Source of the DNA: Erythrobacter sp047872805
GTDB taxonomy: Bacteria; Pseudomonadota; Alphaproteobacteria; Sphingomonadales; Sphingomonadaceae
Assembly: GCF_047872805.1 (NCBI RefSeq)
Contig: NZ_JBLQUK010000009.1
Coordinates: 1 to 64,000 of the forward strand
Direction: 5' to 3'
Length of the DNA stretch: 64,000 bases
Shown here: positions 25,837 through 34,256 of the stretch, piece after piece
Layout: each line of letters begins with the position of its first letter
Numbering within the stretch: position 1 is the first letter of the stretch
The notes under the pieces: generated by a model
What the model was told of the DNA's origin: nothing
The model's database searches: none
Seen by the model: only the letters and a program-made list of their open reading frames with translations
Made by a program: the position numbers and the translations under genes

Positions 25837-25853
25837 TTAATTTTGCGTAAACC
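25837..25853 (-). promoter_or_regulatory. CtrA-like box upstream of ctrA
   Basis: On the minus strand TTTA-CGCAAAA-TTAA (25851 down to 25837, followed by CC) matches TTAA-N7-TTAA with one mismatch and points toward ctrA. A further TTAACC half-site is at 25808-25813. Autoregulation of ctrA is well established in Caulobacter; here it is inferred. Confidence 0.45.
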
Positions 25854-25937
25854 CAGCAATTCCGGCGAGTCGCGCGGGCACTACGTAACGAATGGCGTGA
25901 TGATTCGGCGGCAGGTCGGGGCCAGATCGGGATCGGT

Positions 25938-27491
25938 TCAGAGGCTTTCGAGCCGTTTGTGCCGCCGTCTTTGCGCGCTTGACCCGATCCCTGCGGCCTC
26001 GCGGTATTTGGCGACGGTGCGGCGGGCGAGGTCAAATCCTTCGGCCTTGAGCATCTCGACCAGCGCCTGATCGCTCAGCACCTTTTTGGCGTCCTCGGCA
26101 TCGGTCAGCGCCTTGATCCGGGCCTTGATGGCTCCAGACGAGGCACCTTCGCCGTCACTTGACCCAACCCCGCTGGTAAAGAAATATTTGAGCTCAAAAC
26201 AGCCCCGGTCGCAGTTCAGATATTTGTTGCTGGTGACCCGGCTGACAGTGCTTTCATGCATGTCGATTTTCTCGGCCACTTCGCGCAAGGTCAGCGGGCG
26301 CAGCTCGGATACGCCGCGGCGAAAGAAACCGTCCTGCTGCTTCACGATTTCGGCGGCGGTCTTGAGGATCGTCTTTTGCCTTTGGTCGAGCGCGCGGATG
26401 AGCCAATGCGCATCGGCGAGCTTTTCCTTGAGCCAGCCCTGCGCCTCTTCGCTGGGTGCACCGGCGCTGAGTTCGACATAATAGCTGCGATTGACGATCA
26501 GACGCGGCAAGGTGGCCTCGTTCAACGCGATGTCCCAGCCGCCGCTATCGTTCCGGGTGACCAGGACATCGGGGATCACCGCCTCACTGGTTACCGCGGC
26601 AAAGGCGAGGCCGGGCTTGGGATCATAGGAACGCAATTCGCGCAGCATGTCGGCAAAATCTTCGTCATCGACCTGGCAGATGCGTTTGAGCCGGGCGACC
26701 TCCCCCTTGGCAACCAGATCGAGATTGTCGATCAACGCGCGCATACAGGGGTCGTAACGGTCCGCCTCTTTCGCCTGCAGCGCCAGACATTCGGCCAGAG
26801 TGCGCGCCCCGACCCCGGTGGGATCGCACATCTGCACCACTTCAAGCGCATCCTCCGCCTGATCGAGCGTGATGCCGAGATCATAGGCGATGTCGCGCAG
26901 ATCGGTGGTGAGATAGCCCGCCTCATCCAGCAATCCTGCGATGTGGCGCGCGGCGCGGACCTCGCCTTGATTGACCGCCAGCCCGCCGATTTGCCGATCA
27001 AGATGTTCGCTCAGCGACAGTTCGGCGGCGCGCGCGGATTCGATGCCCGAATAATCCTCCGCGCCCCCGCCCGCGCTGCCGGCCCCATCGCCAATCGCGC
27101 CGCCCCATTCAGCGTTGGCCCATTCCGCATCGCTATTGCGGGCACCATCGCCGCTGCTGCCGCCAACGCCGGGGTCGCCGTCACCCGTATCGCGGTCGCG
27201 GTCGAGCGCGCTGGTATCAATGTCGAGCGGGGCGTCGCCTTCGCCCTGACCCTGCGCAATCAATTGATCGGCGGTGAACTCCTCGCGCGGAACATCACTC
27301 TCGCCATCCGGCTCCCCGGCCTCTCGCGAGACCGCCCCCGCTTCGAGCAAGGGATTGGCTTCGAGCGCGTCGGCGATGAAGCTCTCAATTTCAAGATTGG
27401 AGGCCGCAAGCAGTTTGATCGCCTGCTGCAATTGCGGCGTCATCACCAATTGCTGGGATTGGCGAAGATCGAGGCGTGGACCAATTGCCAT
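25938..27491 (-). CDS. rpoN: RNA polymerase sigma-54 factor RpoN
   Basis: A 517-residue sigma-54. The N-terminal activator-response region is QSQQLVMTPQLQQAIKLLAASNLEI; an acidic, Gly/Asp/Ala-rich region II spans about residues 60-150; the core-binding and HTH regions (REVAEKIDMHESTVSRVTSNKYL) follow; the RpoN box ARRTVAKYRE is close to the end. It directs transcription from -24/-12 promoters with enhancer proteins. It sits 11 bp downstream of lptB on the same strand, a conserved order. Confidence 0.96.
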   Translation of the reverse strand: MAIGPRLDLRQSQQLVMTPQLQQAIKLLAASNLEIESFIADALEANPLLEAGAVSREAGEPDGESDVPREEFTADQLIAQGQGEGDAPLDIDTSALDRDRDTGDGDPGVGGSSGDGARNSDAEWANAEWGGAIGDGAGSAGGGAEDYSGIESARAAELSLSEHLDRQIGGLAVNQGEVRAARHIAGLLDEAGYLTTDLRDIAYDLGITLDQAEDALEVVQMCDPTGVGARTLAECLALQAKEADRYDPCMRALIDNLDLVAKGEVARLKRICQVDDEDFADMLRELRSYDPKPGLAFAAVTSEAVIPDVLVTRNDSGGWDIALNEATLPRLIVNRSYYVELSAGAPSEEAQGWLKEKLADAHWLIRALDQRQKTILKTAAEIVKQQDGFFRRGVSELRPLTLREVAEKIDMHESTVSRVTSNKYLNCDRGCFELKYFFTSGVGSSDGEGASSGAIKARIKALTDAEDAKKVLSDQALVEMLKAEGFDLARRTVAKYREAAGIGSSAQRRRHKRLESL

Positions 27492-27502
27492 CGCAGCAGC
27501 CG

Positions 27503-28339
27503 TTAGAGCGTGAAGCTCTCGCCAAGATAAAGACGCTTTACGTTTTCATCCGCAACCAGCGCCTGCGGGGTGCCCGCAAACAGCACCTGCCCGCCATATA
27601 TAATGCAGGCGCGGTCAACGATGTCGAGTGTTTCGCGGACATTGTGATCGGTGATCAGGACCCCGATCCCGCGCCGTTTCAAATCCTTCACCAGATCGCG
27701 GATATCGCTGATCGACAGCGGATCGATCCCGGCAAAGGGTTCATCAAGCAGCATGATTGAAGGCTTTGCAGCCAAGGCGCGGGCAATCTCGCAGCGCCGC
27801 CGCTCACCCCCCGATAGCGCCATGGCCGGGCTTTCGCGCAGCCGCGCAAGGCCGAATTCATCGAGCAACCGTTCCAGTTCGGCGGCGCGGGTGGCCCCGT
27901 CAGGCTCAACCATTTCGAGCACGCAATTGATGTTCTGCTCGACGGTCATCCCGCGAAAAATGCTGGTTTCCTGCGGCAGATAGCCCAACCCCAGGATCGC
28001 GCGCCGATACATCGGCAGATTGGTCACATCCTCGCCGTCCATCAGGATGCGGCCCGAATCGGGCTTCACCAGCCCCATAATCGAATAGAAACAGGTGGTC
28101 TTGCCCGCGCCATTGGGACCGAGCAGCCCGAGCACTTCGCCCTTGGCCACGGTCAGCGAAATGTCGGTCAGCACCGCGCGCTTGTCATAGCTTTTGGCGA
28201 TGGAAATGACTTCGAGCCCGCCTCCGGGCAGCGGCGCGGAGGCATCAGCGGCAGCGGCGGACGCAGCGGCACCATCGACCGCCGCGTTGGATCCGTTTGC
28301 AACGTAGGCGGGATCGTCCAGAGAGGGTGAATCGCTCAT
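27503..28339 (-). CDS. lptB: LPS export ABC transporter ATP-binding protein LptB
   Basis: A 278-residue ATPase with Walker A GPNGAGKTT, Q-loop PQETSIFRG, signature LSGGERRRCEIARAL and Walker B IMLLDEPFAGIDP. LptB powers lipopolysaccharide extraction by LptFGC. An Ala/Ser-rich extension of about 40 residues precedes the domain, longer than usual. The start at 28339 is preferred; longer frames include no coherent domain. lptA/lptC are not next to it within the window. Confidence 0.94.
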   Translation of the reverse strand: MSDSPSLDDPAYVANGSNAAVDGAAASAAAADASAPLPGGGLEVISIAKSYDKRAVLTDISLTVAKGEVLGLLGPNGAGKTTCFYSIMGLVKPDSGRILMDGEDVTNLPMYRRAILGLGYLPQETSIFRGMTVEQNINCVLEMVEPDGATRAAELERLLDEFGLARLRESPAMALSGGERRRCEIARALAAKPSIMLLDEPFAGIDPLSISDIRDLVKDLKRRGIGVLITDHNVRETLDIVDRACIIYGGQVLFAGTPQALVADENVKRLYLGESFTL

Positions 28340-28592
28340 GACGCCATGCCTTAGCATTGTCGGCTGCGCAGGAAAGAGCGCGATGCGACGTTTTGGCAAG
28401 ATTTTTGCTTTGAGCACGCCTGTCTGCCAGTCATCGCAGCGCGCCAGTGATAAAACACCAGACTTTCCAGCAAGATGCGCGCGTTGCTCCCCCAGCGATT
28501 GTAAGATTGTTGCGGTATGGTTACGAAGCTTGCAAGTCTTCCCCGGTTTTGAGATACTCATATACAACTGGAAACCGTTGGGGAGCGGATTG

Positions 28593-28949
28593 ATGCGAGA
28601 GCTGGCAAAGCACCAAAGCGTAGCGGGCAAGACCCGCGACTGGCGCAAGGCGATGAGCGATCATGTCGCCTACGCTCTCGTCATCTACACCATCTTGCAG
28701 ATATTTCTCACGGTGAAGGCGCTCGGCGAAGGTTTCTCATCGCTCATGCCCTATTTTGCGCTGGTGGTGCTGGTGGCAGCGATCATTCCGCTGTGCCGCT
28801 GGTTTGAAAAGCGCTGGTCGCATCTCTCCGACGAACAGGCCGCCGACGAAGATTATGCCGCCGCGTTCCGCCGCGACACGATCGGTCTATGGGCGCTCGC
28901 GCTTTGTCTGCCGGTGGCGCTGACCGCGCTGTTCAAGACAATTTTCTAG
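28593..28949 (+). CDS. Small three-helix membrane protein, unrecognised
   Basis: A 118-residue protein with hydrophobic segments VAYALVIYTILQIFLTV, LMPYFALVVLVAAIIPLC and IGLWALALCLPVALTALF separated by charged loops. GGGGAG lies seven bases before ATG 28593. No family recognised. It is divergent from lptB across about 250 bp and convergent with ppa. Confidence 0.65.
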   Translation: MRELAKHQSVAGKTRDWRKAMSDHVAYALVIYTILQIFLTVKALGEGFSSLMPYFALVVLVAAIIPLCRWFEKRWSHLSDEQAADEDYAAAFRRDTIGLWALALCLPVALTALFKTIF

Positions 28950-28970
28950 CGGCTGAGCCTGAGGCGGGGC

Positions 28971-29510
28971 CTAAGCCTTGGCTTCCTTGGCCGCCCGCTC
29001 GATTGCTTCCATCACGATCTGACGCGCTTCGGCACGGTCGCCCCATTTGCCAATCCGCACCCATTTCTCGGCTTCCAAATCCTTGTAATGGGTAAAGAAA
29101 TGCTCGATCTGCTGCATGATGATTGACGGCAGGTCCTTGGTCTCTCCGACGTCCGAATAATATGGGAAAGTCGTGTCGACCGGCACGCAGATCAGTTTTT
29201 CATCGCCGCCATGTTCATCTTCAAGATTGAGCACCCCAATCGGGCGCGAGCGCACGACGCAGCCCGGAATGAACGGTGAGCGCGCAATCACCAGCGCATC
29301 CAGCGGATCACCATCGGGGCTGAGCGTGTGCGGGACAAATCCGTAATTCGCCGGATAGCGCATCGGTGTGTGCAGGATCCGGTCAACGAACAACGCGCCC
29401 GAAGCCTTGTCGAATTCATATTTCACCGGCTCGCCCCCGGTCGGGACTTCGATGATGACATTGAGGTCATCGGGCGGATTGCTGCCAGTTGGGATCATGT
29501 CGATGCGCAT
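28971..29510 (-). CDS. ppa: Inorganic pyrophosphatase (family I)
   Basis: A 179-residue soluble enzyme with the family I signature GDPLDALVI and upstream metal/substrate residues in EVPTGGEPVKYEFDK and YPANYGFVPHT. It splits pyrophosphate and pulls biosynthetic reactions forward. Length and motifs are standard. It diverges from hisS with 109 bp between starts. Confidence 0.97.
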   Translation of the reverse strand: MRIDMIPTGSNPPDDLNVIIEVPTGGEPVKYEFDKASGALFVDRILHTPMRYPANYGFVPHTLSPDGDPLDALVIARSPFIPGCVVRSRPIGVLNLEDEHGGDEKLICVPVDTTFPYYSDVGETKDLPSIIMQQIEHFFTHYKDLEAEKWVRIGKWGDRAEARQIVMEAIERAAKEAKA

Positions 29511-29619
29511 TAAGGGTTCCTGCTAGTGATGATCGGCCCCTCTCCCAAAAGGCGTGCCCCCGCCGTTAGCGGCCTCTGGATATTGCGGCAAGTTCGAGTG
29601 TAGCCTAATCGCGGCCTCC

Positions 29620-30855
29620 ATGAGCAAAAATACCCCCCAGGCCATTCGCGGCACCCAGGACATTTTCGGTGCAGAGGCCGAGGCGTTCGCCTTTGTGGCC
29701 GAAACCTTTGAGCGCGTGCGCAAACTCTATCGGTTTCGCCGCGCCGAATTTCCGGTGTTTGAAAAGACCGAAGTGTTCGCCCGCAGCCTTGGCGAGACGA
29801 CCGACGTGGTGTCGAAGGAAATGTATTCGTTCGAGGATCGCGGCGGCGATTCGCTGACCCTGCGCCCCGAATTCACCGCCGGGATCGCGCGCGCTTACCT
29901 CACCAATGGCTGGCAGCAATATGCCCCGCTAAAGATCGCCACCCACGGCCCGCTGTTCCGCTACGAACGCCCGCAAAAGGGCCGCTATCGCCAGTTCCAC
30001 CAGATCGACGCCGAGATTATCGGCGCGGGCGAACCGCAGGCCGATGTCGAATTGCTGGCGATGGCGGATCAATTGCTGAAAGAGCTGGGTATCGAAGGCG
30101 TCACCCTGCACCTCAACACGCTGGGAGACGCACAAAGCCGCGATGCATGGCGCGCGGCGCTGGTGGAATATTTCCTTGGCGTGAAGGATCAACTGTCCGA
30201 GGAATCGCAGGAGCGGCTGGAGAAGAACCCGCTGCGGATTCTCGACAGCAAAGACCCTCGCGACAAGCCGTTTCTCAGCGACGCACCCCGGATTGACGCC
30301 TTTCTGTCGGACGAGGCGCGCGCCTTTTTCGCCGCCGTCACCAGTGGGCTGGACGCCGCCGGGGTGAATTGGACGCGCGCCGAAAGCCTCGTGCGCGGGC
30401 TCGATTATTACCGTCACACCGCGTTCGAATTCATTCCCGACGAAGGCAGCGCCTCAGCAGCGGCTTTGGGAAGCCAAAGCACGGTGCTGGGCGGCGGGCG
30501 CTATGACGGGCTGATGGAATCGCTCGGCGGCGCGCCGACGCCGGCGGTCGGCTGGGCCGCGGGGATAGAGCGGCTGGCGATGCTGGTGGGGGTGCGGGAG
30601 GAAGCGCCGCTGGAAGCAATGGTGCTTGTGGAAGACGATTCAGGGCTGGGCGCGGCTTATGCGTTGCTAGCCCATCTCAGGACCGCAGGAATTGTCGCAG
30701 AGATCATGGCCACGGGATCACCCAAGAAGCGATACGAAAAAGCCGTAAGGCAGCAGCCGCGTGCAATCTTGCGGGTCAACGCATCGGGCTACTACGGGTT
30801 TTCAGGGGATGAACTTGATCCCAATGTGTCTGCAGCATTGCAGACCTACACATAG
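29620..30855 (+). CDS. hisS: Histidyl-tRNA synthetase
   Basis: A 411-residue class II synthetase: start QAIRGTQDIFG (motif 1 region), GPLFRYERPQKGRYRQFHQ (motif 2), LVRGLDYYRHTAFEF (histidine A) and AAGIERLAML (motif 3). It charges tRNA-His. ATG 29620 (MSKNTPQ) fits the family; upstream in-frame ATG would add a leader without similarity. Two repeat elements follow before prfA. Confidence 0.96.
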   Translation: MSKNTPQAIRGTQDIFGAEAEAFAFVAETFERVRKLYRFRRAEFPVFEKTEVFARSLGETTDVVSKEMYSFEDRGGDSLTLRPEFTAGIARAYLTNGWQQYAPLKIATHGPLFRYERPQKGRYRQFHQIDAEIIGAGEPQADVELLAMADQLLKELGIEGVTLHLNTLGDAQSRDAWRAALVEYFLGVKDQLSEESQERLEKNPLRILDSKDPRDKPFLSDAPRIDAFLSDEARAFFAAVTSGLDAAGVNWTRAESLVRGLDYYRHTAFEFIPDEGSASAAALGSQSTVLGGGRYDGLMESLGGAPTPAVGWAAGIERLAMLVGVREEAPLEAMVLVEDDSGLGAAYALLAHLRTAGIVAEIMATGSPKKRYEKAVRQQPRAILRVNASGYYGFSGDELDPNVSAALQTYT

Positions 30856-30861
30856 CAAATA

Positions 30862-30952
30862 CGTCACCCTGAACTCGTTTCAGGGTCCATCGCGCCGCAT
30901 CAACTGCGGCCCGAAGCCGCGCAATGGATGCTGAAACGAGTTCAGCATGACG
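30862..30952. repeat. REP-like doublet of inverted hairpins
   Basis: Two 29-bp arms, 30862-30890 and 30924-30952, are inverted copies of each other with 25 of 29 positions equal. Each arm folds alone: CCCTGAA-CTCGT-TTCAGGG in the left and ATGCTGAA-ACGAG-TTCAGCAT in the right. Elements reading CCCTGAACT..TTTCAGG are common between genes of sphingomonads (recall). It follows hisS and may stabilise its 3' end. Confidence 0.7.
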
Positions 30953-31051
30953 AGCGTGGGAATGACGGTTGCGAAACGCCCGCTTTCCTACATCGCCCAA
31001 TCTCCGCTATGACATCCTGACGTGAAGAAGGGCCCGAGGAAAAGAAAAAGC

Positions 31052-31152
31052 GTTGGAAAAGTGTCAACCGCGCCTTTTGACTGAAAACCTCTTGTTTACA
31101 AACACCTAACCCCCAAAACCCTGCTTGACACCCTGTCAAATGTGTCAAGCAG
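31052..31152 (+). repeat. Dispersed GTGTCAA/TTGACAC element, copy B
   Basis: The left block GTTGGAAAA-GTGTCAACCGCG lies at 31052-31072. Fifty bases later CTGCTTGACAC (31121-31131), a 10-nt spacer and GTGTCAAGCAG (31142-31152) form a perfect 11-bp inverted repeat. Spacing equals copy A exactly. It ends 18 bp before the prfA start, so it is probably transcribed in the prfA leader unless the promoter lies inside it. The rest of the hisS-prfA gap (30856-31170) shows nothing more. Confidence 0.82.
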
Positions 31153-31170
31153 AAATGCCAGAGAACCCGC

Positions 31171-32238
31171 TTGACCATACCCGCCGAACGCCTTGACCAG
31201 ATCACCCACCGCTTTGCCGAGCTGGAAGCGCGGATGGCGTCTGGCACGCTCGAAGGCGATGCTTTCGTGCAGGCCAGCCGCGATTATGCCGAGCTGGAAC
31301 CGGTGGCAAAGCTGGCGCTGGAGGTGCAGGCGATGCGCGCCGAGATGGCCGATCTGGCGGACATGCTCGCTGACCCGGAAATGAAGGCCATGGCGGAGGA
31401 AGAACTCGCCGCGATCCGCGCTGCAATCCCCGAAAAAGAACGCGCGCTCGCCGTGGCGCTGCTGCCGCGCGACAGCGCCGATGCCAAGCCAGCGATGCTC
31501 GAAATCCGCGCTGGGACGGGCGGCGATGAGGCGGCCTTGTTCGCGGGCGACCTGTTCCGCATGTACGAACGCTTTGCCGCCGAACAGGGGTGGAAAGTGG
31601 AGCCGGTCAGCATGAATGCCTCCGAGGTTGGAGGCTTCAAGGAAATCGTCGCCAATGTTGCCGGGACCGGCGTGTTCGCCAAGCTGAAGTTTGAAAGCGG
31701 CGTTCACCGGGTGCAGCGCGTGCCCGCGACCGAAAGCGGCGGGCGCATCCACACATCTGCCGCGACAGTCGCGGTGCTCGCAGAGCCGGATGAGGTCGAC
31801 GTGCAGATCGAGGAAAAGGACCTCAAGATCGACGTCTACCGGGCCAGCGGCGCGGGCGGCCAGCACGTTAACACCACCGATTCGGCGGTACGGATTACTC
31901 ACTTGCCGACCAACACCGTGGTCACGTGTCAGGACGGCCGCAGCCAGCACAAGAACAAGGAAAAGGCGATGCAAGTGCTGCGCACGCGGCTCTATGATGC
32001 GCAGCGCGAAGCCACTCAGGGTGCCGAAGCCGAAGCGCGCAAGGCGATGGTCGGCAGCGGCGACCGGTCCGAACGCATCCGCACCTATAATTTCCCGCAA
32101 GGCCGCGTGACCGATCACCGGATTGGATTGACCCTGCACAAGCTGGAAGAAGTGCTCGCCGGGCCGGGGCTTGCCGAACTGGTCGACGCGCTGATTTCCG
32201 AGGACGAGGGCAAGCGGCTGGCGGCGCTAAGCGAGTGA
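31171..32238 (+). CDS. prfA: Peptide chain release factor 1
   Basis: A 355-residue factor that reads UAA/UAG and triggers peptide release. The GGQ motif is in RASGAGGQHVNTTDSAVRITHLP and the codon-recognition region near residues 180-190 has VPATESGGRIHTS. A TTG start at 31171 (TTG ACC ATA CCC) gives the family N-terminus TIPAERLDQI; no ATG fits. prmC overlaps by four bases. Confidence 0.95.
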   Translation: MTIPAERLDQITHRFAELEARMASGTLEGDAFVQASRDYAELEPVAKLALEVQAMRAEMADLADMLADPEMKAMAEEELAAIRAAIPEKERALAVALLPRDSADAKPAMLEIRAGTGGDEAALFAGDLFRMYERFAAEQGWKVEPVSMNASEVGGFKEIVANVAGTGVFAKLKFESGVHRVQRVPATESGGRIHTSAATVAVLAEPDEVDVQIEEKDLKIDVYRASGAGGQHVNTTDSAVRITHLPTNTVVTCQDGRSQHKNKEKAMQVLRTRLYDAQREATQGAEAEARKAMVGSGDRSERIRTYNFPQGRVTDHRIGLTLHKLEEVLAGPGLAELVDALISEDEGKRLAALSE

Positions 32239-33071
32239 CGGGCAGCGTGACCGTCGCTGAAGCCATCCGCGCCGCTGCAACACGCCTTGCCGCCACCAGC
32301 GACACCGCGCGGTTTGATGCCGAATTGTTGATGGCGCAGGCGCTGGGGATCAGCCGGTCGGACATGCTGCTGCGGGCGATGGGCGCGTCTGTGCCCGAGG
32401 GCTTTGCCGCGCTGATCGAACGCCGCGCCGCGCATGAACCGGTCGCCTATATTCTGGGCCATCAGGAATTTTACGGGCGCGAATTTCGCGTGACGCCCGA
32501 TGTGTTGATCCCGCGCGGGGATAGCGAGACGTTGATTGCGGCGGCGCTGGAGGTGGCCGCAGATGCCGCGCTGGTGCTCGATCTGGGAACGGGATCGGGG
32601 GCGTTGCTGGTAACCGCGCTGCTGGAACTGGGCGCTGCGCAGGGCGTCGGCACCGACAGGTCGCAGCCCGCGCTGGATACAGCGGAGGGCAACGCGCGCC
32701 GCCTCGGCCTTGGGGCAGAGCGCGCGCAGTTTCGCCGCCTCGACTGGCGCGCGGCAGGCTGGGCAAAGGAGCTGGACAGGTTCGACCTGATCCTTTGCAA
32801 TCCGCCCTATGTCGAGGATGCGGCCGAGCTGGCGCCTGATGTGCGCGACCATGAACCGGCAGGCGCGCTGTTTGCCGGGCCGGACGGGCTGGATGATTAC
32901 CGGATCCTGATCCCGCAGCTCCGCGCTTTGATGAAGCCCGGCGGCGCGGCGATATTTGAAATTGGTTTCATTCAGGGCGATGCGATCACCGCGCTGGCTC
33001 AGGCCCACGGATTCCACGCGGAACTGCGCCATGATCTTGCAAATCGACCACGCGCTGTGGTTCTTTGGTAA
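32235..33071 (+). CDS. prmC: Release factor glutamine methyltransferase PrmC
   Basis: A 278-residue SAM-dependent enzyme with N-terminal helical domain, DLGTGSGALLVTALLE SAM motif and the catalytic NPPYVE. It methylates the Gln of the GGQ motif in release factors, the product of the preceding gene. The GTG start at 32235 overlaps the prfA stop (GTGA). DUF4167 follows after 275 bp in which no gene or clear motif was found. Confidence 0.95.
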   Translation: MTGSVTVAEAIRAAATRLAATSDTARFDAELLMAQALGISRSDMLLRAMGASVPEGFAALIERRAAHEPVAYILGHQEFYGREFRVTPDVLIPRGDSETLIAAALEVAADAALVLDLGTGSGALLVTALLELGAAQGVGTDRSQPALDTAEGNARRLGLGAERAQFRRLDWRAAGWAKELDRFDLILCNPPYVEDAAELAPDVRDHEPAGALFAGPDGLDDYRILIPQLRALMKPGGAAIFEIGFIQGDAITALAQAHGFHAELRHDLANRPRAVVLW

Positions 33072-33346
33072 CGAAATTGCGGCAAAACGCCGGTTGGGCT
33101 TGGCAAATGCAATCAGGCTCGCTAATTCGGGTGCAGACCTGCCGAAGGGCGCGTGATGCGCAGATCGGTGAGGTCAAGCTCCGAACTACTGTCTGAATTG
33201 ACCATGCGGGTCACACCCTTGGTCTGTCCTGAACGGTTGCGCCTTAACTAAGTGGGCGTTTTGAAACTAGGATCAATTCGGGGTCCACTGGCCAGAGAGG
33301 CGCGCTTTGACAGATCGCCTGAGCCACGGATGAGGATAAATTTCCT

Positions 33347-34228
33347 TTGAATAACAATCGTAATACAAACAATCGGCGACGCGGCCGGGGCAATCGCAAC
33401 AGCCAGGGCGGCGGCGGCGGCAATCAGCTGAACCGGATTGACAGCCGGGCGCGCGGCAATGCGCCGCAGATGCTCGACAAATATAAGAAGCTGGCTCAGG
33501 ACGCGCAGCACAATGGCGACCGTGTGCAGATGGAATATTATCTGCAATTCGCGGACCATTATTTCCGCGTGATCGCCGACAACAAGGCGCGTCAGGACGA
33601 AGCGCGCGGCAAACGAGGCGATGGCCGCAGCGAAAATCGCGATTCGTCGAATGACGACGACGACGGTTACGATAGCGATAGCCGTAGCGATGGGCGCAAT
33701 GATGGGCGGAATGACAACCGCTCTGACGGTGGTCGTTCTGACGGAAACCGCTCCGACAATGTCCGTTCTGAAAGTGGACGCGGGGAGAGCGATCGCTCTG
33801 ACAGCAGAAACGCCGGCAACCGCCGTGCGCGCGGTCGCCGCGACAATCAGGACTATGATGATTTCGATGGCGGCAGCGAACGCTCTGGCGGCATGGACAC
33901 CGATAGTTTCGATGCCGACGACGCCCGCGATTATGATGATTCCGACGCACGGTCAGATACGCGGGCCGATTCGCGGCCAGATGCACGGACCGAATCGCGG
34001 CCCAAACGCACCGCCCGCAAGCCCAAGGCCGAAGCCTCTGACGAGACCCCGCGCCGCAAGCCGCGCAGCCCCGTTCGCGCGAAAGCCCGCGCAGGGTCAG
34101 ACCCGAACGGCGCCGAAACAAACGGCAAATCGGGCAAGGGCGGCGGTGAGATAGATTCCGCCGTGCTTCCGCCCGCAATTGGCAGGGCAAGCCGCGACGC
34201 TGACGACAATCTCGAAGCCGTCGGTTAA
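33347..34228 (+). CDS. DUF4167 protein, RNA-binding-like with low-complexity tail
   Basis: A 293-residue protein. The Arg/Gly/Asn-rich start (RRRGRGNRNSQ) and the helical block DKYKKLAQDAQHNGDRVQME with FADHYFRVIADN define DUF4167. After residue about 85 it is a disordered Asp/Arg/Ser/Asn repeat-like tail. Family members follow prfA-prmC in alphaproteobacteria; nucleic-acid binding is a guess from composition. The start is a TTG at 33347, since no ATG precedes the conserved NNNRNTNNRRRGR. Confidence 0.82.
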   Translation: MNNNRNTNNRRRGRGNRNSQGGGGGNQLNRIDSRARGNAPQMLDKYKKLAQDAQHNGDRVQMEYYLQFADHYFRVIADNKARQDEARGKRGDGRSENRDSSNDDDDGYDSDSRSDGRNDGRNDNRSDGGRSDGNRSDNVRSESGRGESDRSDSRNAGNRRARGRRDNQDYDDFDGGSERSGGMDTDSFDADDARDYDDSDARSDTRADSRPDARTESRPKRTARKPKAEASDETPRRKPRSPVRAKARAGSDPNGAETNGKSGKGGGEIDSAVLPPAIGRASRDADDNLEAVG

Positions 34229-34256
34229 GCCGGTCTGACAGGCGGCTTGTTCGCAG

